The notes: generated from the sequence alone by a model not told the origin. Shown: positions 22,444 through 30,340, counted from the first letter of the stretch. The stretch is 39,599 nucleotides of DNA from UBA1858 sp045105615 (GCA_045105615.1 JBGCDS010000042.1:1-39599); one strand, 5' to 3'. Numbers and translations: made by a program.

Positions 22444-22800
22444 ATGGATCATTTTAAATTCGTCATATCCGAGCACTTAAACCACTATGGTACGCTGTAT
22501 GGTGGTAACTTATTAAAGTGGATTGATGAAGTTGGATACATAACTGCTGCTGTTGATTTCCCTGGTAATCGATTTGTTACTATTGCCTTAGAGAATGTTG
22601 AATTTAAACATCGTATTGAATTGGGCGCAGTGCTGAAATTTTCAGTCGAGAAGTTACGTATAGGAAATTCGTCACTGACATATCAAGTAAAAGTTTATTC
22701 TGCGGTCGAAGGAGTAGAATCAAATAAGGTGTTATTTGAAACAAATATTACCTTTGTTAGTGTTGATGAGCAGGGTAATAAATCTAGTATTAAACATTAA
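22444..22800 (+). CDS. hotdog-fold acyl-CoA thioesterase
   Basis: A 118-residue single hotdog domain. The pattern HLNHYGTLYGGNLLKWIDEV with GYITAA is the acyl-CoA thioester hydrolase (YciA/BFIT-like) active-site region, where the Asp of WIDE acts in catalysis. ENVEFKHRIELGAVLKFSVE is the paired strand region. It probably hydrolyses acyl-CoAs in the cytosol; the chain-length preference cannot be read. It follows cysM after 22 bp and is the last + strand gene before the convergent pair. Confidence 0.85.
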   Translation: MDHFKFVISEHLNHYGTLYGGNLLKWIDEVGYITAAVDFPGNRFVTIALENVEFKHRIELGAVLKFSVEKLRIGNSSLTYQVKVYSAVEGVESNKVLFETNITFVSVDEQGNKSSIKH

Positions 22801-22825
22801 CACTCAAGCAGTTATGTTGTCATAA

Positions 22826-23200
22826 TTATTGTCTTAGTTTTTCTCCAGCTGCACCACCCGCTGCACAGATGCAGGCTTTTAAAAAAACTTCATCAAATAA
22901 TATTGCTGGTGTAAATTCTTGAAAGAAAGGATTGGCTCCGTTGTATTGACGTATGCCCAGAATAATCAAGCCTGCACAGGCGCCAACTAAAAATCCATTC
23001 AATATACCTTTTTGGCTCAAATAACCTACGACTACTCCGCCAATCAGAGGGGCGAAGTTAAGTAAAAATGAAGATTTGATCATCTGAAAATTGCTAGAAG
23101 CAAAATCATGGGTGAGATGGAAGTAAATAAAGTGCAGAGCTTTCTCGCCAAAGTGCATGCCCAGGTAAACTAATAGGCCAATAAAGATTGCTTTCTTCAT
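22826..23200 (-). CDS. small multi-pass membrane protein downstream of mnmC
   Basis: I do not recognise a family. The 124 residues contain about three or four membrane segments: AIFIGLLVYLGMHFGEKAL near the start, FAPLIGGVVVGYLS, FLVGACAGLIILGIR, and a Gly/Ala-rich end with two cysteines (KACICAAGGAAG). It starts with ATG overlapping the mnmC stop by 4 bp (ATGA), so the two genes are almost surely translated together. A role linked to MnmC is not otherwise suggested. Confidence 0.75.
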   Translation of the reverse strand: MKKAIFIGLLVYLGMHFGEKALHFIYFHLTHDFASSNFQMIKSSFLLNFAPLIGGVVVGYLSQKGILNGFLVGACAGLIILGIRQYNGANPFFQEFTPAILFDEVFLKACICAAGGAAGEKLRQ

Positions 23201-25179
23201 GATGATGATTGTACGCGCTTAATTAAATTCTTCATTAAAATTCTGTTTGGGTGGATCGCGTTAAGTATATTATTACTGATCGGGCTAGGTTCTTTATTGA
23301 TTAAGCAGGCTAACACTTCAGAGCATAAAGGGATCCAAGCTAAACCGCGTGAGCCAAACCCGCTCGCTAAGTACAAACCATCATGGTACCTGGGTTCAGG
23401 GTAATGACCCTTTGTGGAACCTAGCGCTGCATCTTTGTACCGTGTGTTGAAGCTGATTTCATCCGCAACAGGGCCAACAACGGGTAAACGATCAAAACTC
23501 ACTGCGCGTATAGCGGCGCGTCCTTTTAGTGATTGAATGTCTTTGCAAACATATGATGGAATCATTTTTTTCAGTTTCATGAGGTTTTCTTCATGTTCTG
23601 ATTGTCGACACTCTATTGATGTATCTGCCGACACAAAGGTTGCGCCTAAGACGTATTGAGTATTAATCGGAGGAGTAATATATGCGTCAGCACAGATAAT
23701 TTTACTGGGTCGTATATTACAGTGGAGTTCGGGAATTAAGGAGATCTGACCGCGTTTCGGCTGTATATGACACCAGTCTGTTTGTTCAAATTGATTGGCT
23801 AAATATGCATTGGCAATTACGACAGTATCGGCGCGGCTAATTTCCTTTTGTTTATTGTCGTAAGCTACCCACTGCGAGCCTTGCCTTTCTAAAGAATGTA
23901 TTGCTATGTTAGCTTGAAAGTTAATTTGATCTGAATATTGACCTATAAGTGAAGAACAGAGTTGTGAGGGTGTTAACCAACCCGCTAATGGCAAGTGCCA
24001 GCCCTCACTTGCAACAGAACAGTTAGCTAATTCACTAGCCTGTTGCTGGCTAACGGGATTTAATAATAGTTCTGGAATGCTTTCTTGTGTTGCAATTATT
24101 TGCATTCTTTTCCACTGTGTTTCATCGCGAGGAATTTGAATTGCACCGCATTGTTGCCAATTAAAATCGGCTGAATAATTTTTTAAGTGATTAAAGTATC
24201 GTAGTGAATACAAAAATCCTATCAGAGTGAGTTGTGACTGTGTGTCATGATTAGCACTTAAACGTGGCATTAATATGGCATTCGCATTGCCTGACCCTTC
24301 ACTGGCAAGCGAATCATTTTTATCAATTAGAGTGACGTGCCAACCGCGTTTGGCTAACGCGGCACTCATAGCAGTGCCCGCCATGCCCGCACCAATGACC
24401 ATTGCGCTCTTGCTATTGAGTTTAGAGTGGGAGTTTATTAGCCAGCTTTTATCTTTTAATTTATATGTCTGACGTGCTTGTTTATTCGTAACTGTGCCAA
24501 TTAGCATTTCACGCTTCTTGCCATAGCCAGGTTTTCTTTCGATGTAAAAACCCGCGTTAGTCAATGATTTTCTAACTTCGCTGGCAGCAGTATATGTTGA
24601 TAATGTACCACTTAATCTTGTCAGTCGGTGTATTTGTTGGGCTATAGGATCTGACCATAGTGCTTCATTCTTTTTAGGTGAGAAACCGTCTAAGTACCAA
24701 GCATCAGCTTCAAAATTGCACTGCTTAAGGCAGTCAATAGCTTCGCCAAATATTAATGTTAGAGTGATGTTGTATTGGTGTAATTCAATGTGGTGAAATC
24801 CAGAAACTGGAAGTGGATACTGCTCAAGAAAACTTTCTGTCACTGGGCAAGAAAGATTGAGTTGTTGATAGCATTTAATGAGATCTGGTGGCTGAACAGG
24901 GTATTTTTCTATACTTATATAATGTAACTGGTCATTTGACTGAATTTTCTCAATCCATGCATTGGCTGTAGTAATAAAGTTTATGCCAAAACCAAAACCT
25001 AATTCAGCAATGGTGAAATGTGTGTTTTTCCATCGCCCTGGAACATCTGTGCTGTCTAAAAAAACATGCTGACTTTCTTCAAGTGGGTTAGCAAGAGAAA
25101 AATAAGGGTCATCAAATAATTGGGAGCAGGGAATTCCATCACTATTGAAGTTTAGTTGTGGCGTCTGAACTGTTAGCAT
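23197..25179 (-). CDS. mnmC: bifunctional tRNA wobble-uridine modification enzyme MnmC
   Basis: Two fused domains finish the mnm5s2U34 modification. The N-terminal methyltransferase part (about 1-240) carries the AdoMet-binding ELGFGFGINFITTANAW and DAWYLDGFSPKKNEALW. The C-terminal FAD-dependent oxidase part, with the Rossmann dinucleotide motif VIGAGMAGTAMSAALAKRGW near residue 262, removes the carboxymethyl group. Near the end GRAAIRAVSFDRLPVVGPV and LYLASGFGSRGLAWIPL match the oxidase. The length of 660 is standard (E. coli 668). It is divergent from the exonuclease gene across only 37 bp. Confidence 0.97.
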   Translation of the reverse strand: MLTVQTPQLNFNSDGIPCSQLFDDPYFSLANPLEESQHVFLDSTDVPGRWKNTHFTIAELGFGFGINFITTANAWIEKIQSNDQLHYISIEKYPVQPPDLIKCYQQLNLSCPVTESFLEQYPLPVSGFHHIELHQYNITLTLIFGEAIDCLKQCNFEADAWYLDGFSPKKNEALWSDPIAQQIHRLTRLSGTLSTYTAASEVRKSLTNAGFYIERKPGYGKKREMLIGTVTNKQARQTYKLKDKSWLINSHSKLNSKSAMVIGAGMAGTAMSAALAKRGWHVTLIDKNDSLASEGSGNANAILMPRLSANHDTQSQLTLIGFLYSLRYFNHLKNYSADFNWQQCGAIQIPRDETQWKRMQIIATQESIPELLLNPVSQQQASELANCSVASEGWHLPLAGWLTPSQLCSSLIGQYSDQINFQANIAIHSLERQGSQWVAYDNKQKEISRADTVVIANAYLANQFEQTDWCHIQPKRGQISLIPELHCNIRPSKIICADAYITPPINTQYVLGATFVSADTSIECRQSEHEENLMKLKKMIPSYVCKDIQSLKGRAAIRAVSFDRLPVVGPVADEISFNTRYKDAALGSTKGHYPEPRYHDGLYLASGFGSRGLAWIPLCSEVLACLINKEPSPISNNILNAIHPNRILMKNLIKRVQSSS

Positions 25180-25216
25180 GTCACTTTGATTTAAGACTAA
25201 ATAAATAAAAAATAAA

Positions 25217-25993
25217 ATGAGTATACTCGTATTTGATATCGAGTCCGTCCCAGACTTTGAGGCCGGAAGGAAAATTCACAAATTAACTGACGATCTTTCT
25301 GATAAAGATGTGGTGAAAGCCATGCAGCATCTTCAGTTTCAAAAGTCAGGGTCAGAATTCATGCCGCTGCATTTGCAAAAAATTGTGGCAATATCGGTCT
25401 TATTTGAAAATAGAGATCAGCTTAAACTGTGGTCACTAGGTAATCGTGATTCTGATGAAAAGGAAATCATACAGCGTTTTTACGAAGGTCTAGAGCAACA
25501 TACGCCTACCTTAGTCAGTTGGAATGGCGGTGGTTTTGACTTGCCAGTATTAAATTACCGCTCTCTAGTGCATGGTGTACAAGCGCCGCGTTACTGGGAA
25601 ACGGGTGATGACGATACCTCATTCCGTTATAACAATTACATTAGTCGTTTCCATTCACGTCATACGGATCTAATGGATGTGCTAGCAAACTATCAACCTA
25701 GAGCCGGTGCTAAATTAGATCAAATCGCCACCATGCTGGGATTTCCCGGTAAATTTGGAATGGATGGCAGTCAGGTATGGGATAAATTTCAAGAAGGCGG
25801 AATCGATGAAATTCGAAATTACTGCGAGACCGATGTGCTCAATACCTATTTAGTTTATTTGCAATTTGAAATGATCCGTGGTCGTTGCAGTCGTGGTTTG
25901 TTAGAGCAGAAGTTAGTACGCGTAAAACAACTATTGCGTGACTCTGGTGAAAATCATTTAGAAGAATTCTTGCAGGTGTGGGAAGAGGGTTGA
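25217..25993 (+). CDS. predicted 3'-5' exonuclease, PolB-like DnaQ fold
   Basis: The 258-residue protein is a lone exonuclease of the DnaQ/RNase H-like superfamily, in the group related to the proofreading domain of DNA polymerase B. ExoI is LVFDIESVPD with catalytic Asp and Glu; ExoII is in SWNGGGFDLPVLNYRS. After HTDLMDVLANYQPRAGAKLD, ExoIII reads IRNYCETDVLNTYLVYLQF. Substrate and pathway are not known to me. The start at ATG 25217 has no clear Shine-Dalgarno, only an A-rich leader. It is divergent from mnmC. Confidence 0.88.
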   Translation: MSILVFDIESVPDFEAGRKIHKLTDDLSDKDVVKAMQHLQFQKSGSEFMPLHLQKIVAISVLFENRDQLKLWSLGNRDSDEKEIIQRFYEGLEQHTPTLVSWNGGGFDLPVLNYRSLVHGVQAPRYWETGDDDTSFRYNNYISRFHSRHTDLMDVLANYQPRAGAKLDQIATMLGFPGKFGMDGSQVWDKFQEGGIDEIRNYCETDVLNTYLVYLQFEMIRGRCSRGLLEQKLVRVKQLLRDSGENHLEEFLQVWEEG

Positions 25994-26028
25994 AAGTCCA
26001 TGCTTATTTAATTTTTGTTGAGTTGTTT

Positions 26029-26056
26029 TCGAGTGACCATGATGACGGTCACTCGA
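26029..26056. terminator. 10-bp palindrome between convergent genes
   Basis: TCGAGTGACC (26029-26038) and GGTCACTCGA (26047-26056) form a perfect 10-bp stem around an 8-nt loop, between the exonuclease (+) and the small secreted protein (-). It lacks a T-run on either side, so it is at best an imperfect bidirectional terminator. Confidence 0.45.
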
Positions 26057-26079
26057 GTAATGGCGAGGGTATTAGTTAA

Positions 26080-26349
26080 TTAATCTTCCTCTGGTTCAGA
26101 AGTCATCACTAAAATATTGTCTATTGGGTACCAATAGTGGTTGCCACTTTCTTTCCAGATTTTTACCCAACAATCTTCAATATCTAAAATTTTGTAACGA
26201 TACATTTTTGATTCATTTTTGAAGTGAATCCAATATCTCTCGTCATCATCTATGCCCGGTGGCATTTCACAGTTAGTGTCAGCATAGACAGCTGAAGAAA
26301 AAATGCTGATTAGAAGAGTGCTAAGAATTAAGCTAGTTATCTTTTTCAT
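26080..26349 (-). CDS. small exported protein of unknown function
   Basis: No family recognised. An 89-residue precursor has a clear signal peptide (MKKITSLILSTLLISIFSSA, cut likely after AVYA at residue 23), leaving about 66 residues. The mature part has two cysteines, which could form a disulfide, many aromatic residues (ERYWIHF, MYRYKIL, HYWYPIDN) and an acidic end (EPEED). The pattern suggests a small beta-rich periplasmic protein. A strong AAAGGAG lies 7 nt before the ATG. The gene is monocistronic and convergent with the exonuclease gene. Confidence 0.75.
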   Translation of the reverse strand: MKKITSLILSTLLISIFSSAVYADTNCEMPPGIDDDERYWIHFKNESKMYRYKILDIEDCWVKIWKESGNHYWYPIDNILVMTSEPEED

Positions 26350-26539
26350 ATTTGTCTCCTTTAAGTGGTTTTGAGAAGGCTGAATTAATGCGAATCAGCC
26401 CTATTTTTTGCCGAACTTTGAATGTTCTATTATAACGTTATCACCAAATTTGGCCCACATAGTCGGATTACACCTAAAAACAGGTCTGCGGTGTTCTAGA
26501 ATAAAAAATAGCCAATACTTCATTCACTATGCTTGTACG

Positions 26540-27277
26540 ATGAATATCTCACAATCTCTACCAATACAACCTAGCTTCTCGGTAAACTCGATTCAGAATC
26601 GTGCTCAATCAAGCGCGGATATCAATAGGGTGAGTGACATTAAAATTAAGGCTAGTGATGATAGTGGTCAGGAAAGTGCGGGAGTTAATGCACGAAAGAT
26701 TGAATTTGAGTTATCACAGCAAGAAGTAACGCAGCTTAGAGAATTACGTACACGTGATCGTGAAGTGCGTGCACATGAGCAAGCACATGCATCGGTTGCA
26801 GGCTCTCTAGCGCGAGGTGGACCTAGCTATGAATATCAAAGAGGTCCAGATGGGCGTCAATATGCGGTGGGAGGCAGTGTCAGTATAGATACTTCTGCTG
26901 TCAGCGGCGATCCTCAGGCAACGCTAGCAAAGGCTCAGCAAATTAAGCGAGCAGCTTTGGCACCGGCACAACCTTCATCACAAGATCGTGCAGTGGCTGC
27001 AGCTGCAACCGCTCTGGAAGCGAACGCACGTGCTGAACTGTCTCAAAAATCTCAGGATGAAGAGGTTGATCCATTGTCTGGTTTAAGTGCATTAGAAGAG
27101 AGAGAAGAGGCTAATCAGATAACTCGGGAACAAAATATAGAAAAACCATTGTCATGTGCTGAATGTGGCGGCCAACATAGTAGTCATTCGCATGATGCAG
27201 CTATATTGATTGGTGAATCTTATGCGCAACAATCGCCAGATAATTTTTTTGAGGCGACTATTAATATAGAGGTTTGA
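26540..27277 (+). CDS. SprA-related putative zinc metalloprotease
   Basis: The 245-residue protein matches the SprA-related family of putative metalloproteases. The core reads ELRTRDREVRAHEQAHASVA, with a zincin-type HExxH (H79-E80-Q81-A82-H83), then GGPSYEYQRGPDGRQYAVGG and an Ala-rich helix. The first 50 residues are low-complexity and no signal peptide is visible. The C-terminal tail has C206, C209, H213, H216 and H218, a possible extra metal site. I start at ATG 26540 because the 44 residues before it look non-coding; no good ribosome-binding site supports either start. A decayed copy of its 3' end lies at 29612-29751. Confidence 0.82.
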   Translation: MNISQSLPIQPSFSVNSIQNRAQSSADINRVSDIKIKASDDSGQESAGVNARKIEFELSQQEVTQLRELRTRDREVRAHEQAHASVAGSLARGGPSYEYQRGPDGRQYAVGGSVSIDTSAVSGDPQATLAKAQQIKRAALAPAQPSSQDRAVAAAATALEANARAELSQKSQDEEVDPLSGLSALEEREEANQITREQNIEKPLSCAECGGQHSSHSHDAAILIGESYAQQSPDNFFEATINIEV

Positions 27278-27294
27278 TAGGGTCTTTATAAATC

Positions 27295-27361
27295 GGGGAC
27301 AGACTGCGTCTTTAAATTATTCGGCTTGCATAGGGCTTTTAGAAAGCGATGGTCTGTCCCA
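27295..27361. repeat. REP-like palindromic element downstream of the metalloprotease gene
   Basis: GGGACAGAC at 27296-27304 is the exact reverse complement of GTCTGTCCC at 27352-27360. The similarity continues inward (tgcgtcttt against aaagcgatg). The ends look like the GACAGAC/GTCTGTCC palindromes dispersed in many gammaproteobacterial genomes and often linked to REP-associated Y1 transposases (from memory). No transposase is in the window. Confidence 0.5.
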
Positions 27362-27370
27362 GATTGTTAT

Positions 27371-27397
27371 AGCATTTTTTATCTTAAATGCTACTTT
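27371..27397 (+). terminator. candidate terminator after metalloprotease gene
   Basis: AGCATTT (27371-27377) pairs with AAATGCT (27386-27392), with a loop of 8 nt, then ac and TTTTT. It lies in the convergent gap before the receptor gene stop at 27421. Confidence 0.5.
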
Positions 27398-27420
27398 TTG
27401 CAGTTTTCTATGATTCTAGT

Positions 27421-29406
27421 TTAATAATCAATTGATAGACCAAAGATTATATTTCTGCCAGGTAATACCGCACGGTCTTTTTGAAAAGAAGTATGTTGTC
27501 GAGCATCTTCATCTAGTAAATTTTCAGCTTTAACATACAGGTTTAAATCTGAGTCACCGGCGTACACAGTTTTATTTATACTTGCATTTAGCATGGTGAA
27601 GCTATCGGTATCAGTTTCTAAGTCTGCTTCATTGCTTGAGTCAGAAGTAACGATAACATCAACTGCTGTTTGCCATGTGTCATAGGTGAATACTGCGCCA
27701 GCGCCAATACGTGCTGGTGTGATTCGTGGAACATCACCAAGATCATTGTCGTCAAATTCAGCGCGGACATAGTCCCCAAATACTCGTCCATCAAGTGTGT
27801 AGCTGTTTGTCTCAATCAGTTGATGGGTCAATTCAGCTTCAATGCCATAGAAAGTTACATCTTCATTGTCATAATTAACAACAAGTAGTTCGCCATCTAG
27901 TTCAAACATGCCTTCTTCATCAGCGCGATCAGCAATACCGTCATTATTTGCATCAGCACTTGCTAAGTAGATGAAGTCGTCAATTTGATTGTAATAAGCA
28001 TTCACTTTCCATCCTGTGCGCTTACCCTGCTGCGATAGACCAACCTCTAAGTTGTATGAAGTTTCTTTATCAATATCAGTAGAGCCAGTTTCAAATGTCA
28101 ATGTCGCTAAATGAGGTCCTTCAGCATAAAGAGCTGTTTCTTGAGGGGCGCGTTCGGAGCGGCCAGCGAATACATTTAATTCAAGATTATTGTCAAAGAA
28201 TCGTGTGGCGCCAAGTGAGACTGATAAGACATCAAACTCTTCATCTTGATCATTATCAGGTTTGAACTCATTTCTATCAAAACGTAGCCCTCCTTCAAAA
28301 TCCCAAATGTCTGTATGGTAATGTGAGATACCAAATATACCGTAACGTTTTTCATCGACGGGTTGAATAAATGCTTCTTCACCTGCCGCTGAGAATTCAC
28401 GATCGTTATATTGAAAGCCAAATATATTGTCCCATTGCTCGTTAACTTTGTTGACAATCTCAAGTCTTGATTCAAGTTCTTCATTTTCAAATGTTGTTTC
28501 AATATCACCTTCTAAAATTTCAAAGTGGCGATAGTTATTATAAGTTGAGCGCAATGATACTGATTCAATAAATTCTGAAAGATTATAAAATTCTAATAAG
28601 CTGTCATAGCGGTATTGTTTTAGATCAATGCGCACATCACCTTCTTCTGCACCTGGGATACCATATTCAGTGTCGAAGCGACTAAATGACAAGCCTGCAA
28701 GAAAATATTCAGTCAAGTAACTTCCTCCAATGCCATATTGATCAGTTTCTATATCGCTATTGCCAAGTCGGCCTCTGTCTTCAGGCTCATCATCATTAGC
28801 AAATCCATCAATATCGTAATCGTTAGTTTCTCTAGTGAGTCCATCAAGATGCCAATTGAAAGAATTTTTTGATCCTTTAAGTTCTATTGCAGCAGTGTTG
28901 CCATCTGAAACAGTGGCATGTTCAACAGTTGCTTTTACTTCAAGTGGCTCAATATCGTTACGTGTAGGAATGCGTTGATTAGTCACGTTGACTACACCAC
29001 CAATGGCGCCCGGGCCATAACGTAAGGTAGCAGGGCCGCGTATTATTTCAATTTGATCTGCTGTGTAGGGATCTATAGTGACGGCGTGGTCTTCACTTGC
29101 GCTCGATGCGTCGAGTGAGTCTATGCCATTTTCTAAAACACGAACACGATTACTACCAAGACCGCGAATGATAGGGCGGCTTGCACCTGGGCCAAAATAA
29201 GTAGACGACACGCCTAGCTCATTTTCTAAGGTTTCTCCAATAGAGTTAGATAGTTTTCTATCTAGTTCTTTATCGGTGATAACGTCAACAGATTGTGCGT
29301 GCAAGACGGTGGATTGTACCTCTATTGGTTTTAGCTGCTCCTCTGCAAATAGAGCTGTATTCATAAAGATTAAAATAGTTAACAAAACAACACTGACTAA
29401 GTGCAT
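27421..29406 (-). CDS. znuD: ZnuD-type TonB-dependent outer-membrane zinc receptor
   Basis: A 661-residue precursor: signal peptide (MHLVSVVLLTILIFMNTALFA), plug domain (about 30-150) and a 22-stranded barrel ending in aromatic IIFGLSIDY. The plug carries GASRPIIRGLGSNRVRVLEN, then SSASEDHAVTIDP and IEIIRGPATLRYGPGAIGG. The barrel contains ALYAEGPHLATLTFETGS. These blocks match zinc-regulated receptors of the ZnuD group. The His-rich loop of Neisseria ZnuD is not evident; loops are acidic. The start is ATG 29406 with GGGAG 7 nt upstream (a TTG one codon earlier is less likely). A Zur-like palindrome overlaps the promoter, which supports zinc over iron or cobalamin. No znuABC is in the window. 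Confidence 0.87.
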   Translation of the reverse strand: MHLVSVVLLTILIFMNTALFAEEQLKPIEVQSTVLHAQSVDVITDKELDRKLSNSIGETLENELGVSSTYFGPGASRPIIRGLGSNRVRVLENGIDSLDASSASEDHAVTIDPYTADQIEIIRGPATLRYGPGAIGGVVNVTNQRIPTRNDIEPLEVKATVEHATVSDGNTAAIELKGSKNSFNWHLDGLTRETNDYDIDGFANDDEPEDRGRLGNSDIETDQYGIGGSYLTEYFLAGLSFSRFDTEYGIPGAEEGDVRIDLKQYRYDSLLEFYNLSEFIESVSLRSTYNNYRHFEILEGDIETTFENEELESRLEIVNKVNEQWDNIFGFQYNDREFSAAGEEAFIQPVDEKRYGIFGISHYHTDIWDFEGGLRFDRNEFKPDNDQDEEFDVLSVSLGATRFFDNNLELNVFAGRSERAPQETALYAEGPHLATLTFETGSTDIDKETSYNLEVGLSQQGKRTGWKVNAYYNQIDDFIYLASADANNDGIADRADEEGMFELDGELLVVNYDNEDVTFYGIEAELTHQLIETNSYTLDGRVFGDYVRAEFDDNDLGDVPRITPARIGAGAVFTYDTWQTAVDVIVTSDSSNEADLETDTDSFTMLNASINKTVYAGDSDLNLYVKAENLLDEDARQHTSFQKDRAVLPGRNIIFGLSIDY

Positions 29407-29468
29407 CAAAGGACTCCCTAGATATTGGATTTAATTATTTGGCGCGCGGATCTGCATGCCCTGTATTA

Positions 29469-29487
29469 TATGTTATAATATAACATA
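29469..29487 (-). promoter_or_regulatory. Zur operator in the receptor promoter
   Basis: TATGTTATAATATAACATA is a perfect 19-bp palindrome about 60 bp upstream of the receptor ATG. Its core TGTTATAnTATAACA equals, as I recall it, the gammaproteobacterial Zur consensus. On the minus strand TTGACT (29502-29507) would be the -35, and a -10 spaced 17-18 bp away falls inside the palindrome. Zinc-loaded Zur would therefore block polymerase binding. Confidence 0.85.
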
Positions 29488-29611
29488 ACATTAAGCGAGA
29501 GAGTCAAGTTATAATTTAATATGAAGTAATATATTTCTAAGTGAATGCCAGATTCGGTTTATTTGGCTAGGAAATGTATAAATCTAGGTTTTAATTTAGC
29601 CAGCTTGAATA

Positions 29612-29751
29612 GTGATATCAAAAAACCGTTGCAGAATTCGATGGCTAGCATGGTAATCATTTTGATGGCGTAGCAATATTGATTGGAGAATCTTATGTCC
29701 AACAATCGGCAGATAATTTTTTTGAGGTAATTGTTGATGTAGCAGTTTGCT
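29612..29751 (+). pseudogene. decayed copy of the metalloprotease gene 3' end
   Basis: This stretch aligns with 27135-27277, the last ~47 codons of the SprA-related gene. The translated parts are AILIGESYVQQSADNFFEV against AILIGESYAQQSPDNFFEA, with DNA identity high over 29676-29726. It carries a TAG where the intact gene has CAA, a ~7-nt deletion near 29630, and TGC in place of the stop codon. Nothing resembling the upstream two thirds of the gene precedes it. It is a remnant of a duplicate on the other side of the receptor gene. Confidence 0.8.
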
Positions 29752-29775
29752 TTAATGCTATTTTAGGGGCTACCA

Positions 29776-30273
29776 CTAATCTATAAGGCCATTTAATCTG
29801 CGAACCCTATTCATTCTTTTAAGAATTTTGCTTGGATTTCTAAAATAGTATTCTTCCACTTCAATGCGTATATCGTCGGATGCAGTGAATACTTCTTGCA
29901 TTGCAACTAGCCTGCCATTGCCTTCATAGGCGATGTAGCATCTGTTGGATTGTCTGACAACTTTAATGGCCGAAATGGAAGGCAAATATTTAGAAAGATT
30001 ATCTCTGGTGAGCGTTTTATTTTTCAATAGTGCGTCTTTGTTTTGTTTGAGTGCAATGACGCGATTCTCGGTAGATTTAATAGCATTGTCGTGATCAATG
30101 GCATGAATTTGTTTGAGTGAGAACAAAGGTACAATGACAAAGTCAGAATGAGTTCTCTTGCGATGTATATCTAAAATAGTTTTTGCTAATAGTGCATCCT
30201 TAACTTCTAAGTCTGCTAATTCCGATTTCTTTCCGATTAGATAATTGATGAATTTACGGATTTTATAGAACAT
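29776..30273 (-). CDS. hypothetical protein with a ParB/Srx-like GNGR segment
   Basis: The 165-residue protein is rich in Lys, Arg and Ile, with no signal peptide or membrane helix. The only hint of a family is KYLPSISAIKVVRQSNRC followed by YIAYEGNGRLVAMQEVF, which recalls the 'E-G-N-G-R-x-x-A-L' core of ParB/sulfiredoxin-like nucleotide-binding domains. The flanks do not give a full match, so this is a weak suggestion. The start (ATG 30273) has a poor ribosome-binding site. It is the last of three small minus-strand genes separated by related palindromes. Confidence 0.6.
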   Translation of the reverse strand: MFYKIRKFINYLIGKKSELADLEVKDALLAKTILDIHRKRTHSDFVIVPLFSLKQIHAIDHDNAIKSTENRVIALKQNKDALLKNKTLTRDNLSKYLPSISAIKVVRQSNRCYIAYEGNGRLVAMQEVFTASDDIRIEVEEYYFRNPSKILKRMNRVRRLNGLID

Positions 30274-30317
30274 AACTTTGTATTAATTAAAGCGTACAAG
30301 TCCCTTTTAATTCATTC

Positions 30318-30340
30318 GCTGCGGCCTGTTGCTCATAAGC
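30318..30340. repeat. degenerate copy of the intergenic palindrome family
   Basis: Within 30311-30350, GCTGCGGCC followed by AAGCAGTCATTCG (30336-30348) resembles the other two palindromes at 30864 and 31440. The right half AAGCAG-x-CATTCG matches the 31440 copy in 12 of 13 positions. The left half is eroded, so it no longer forms a clean hairpin. Confidence 0.4.

Noticed and set aside
22801..22825. Terminator between the thioesterase gene and the convergent membrane protein gene.
   Set aside because: Only a 5-bp TTATG/CATAA stem is present in AT-rich sequence; too weak to call.
26408..26539. 44-residue N-terminal extension of the metalloprotease-like protein.
   Set aside because: It has no ribosome-binding site, an amino acid pattern unlike the rest, and lies in a likely promoter region. 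The ATG at 26540 gives the family-like start.
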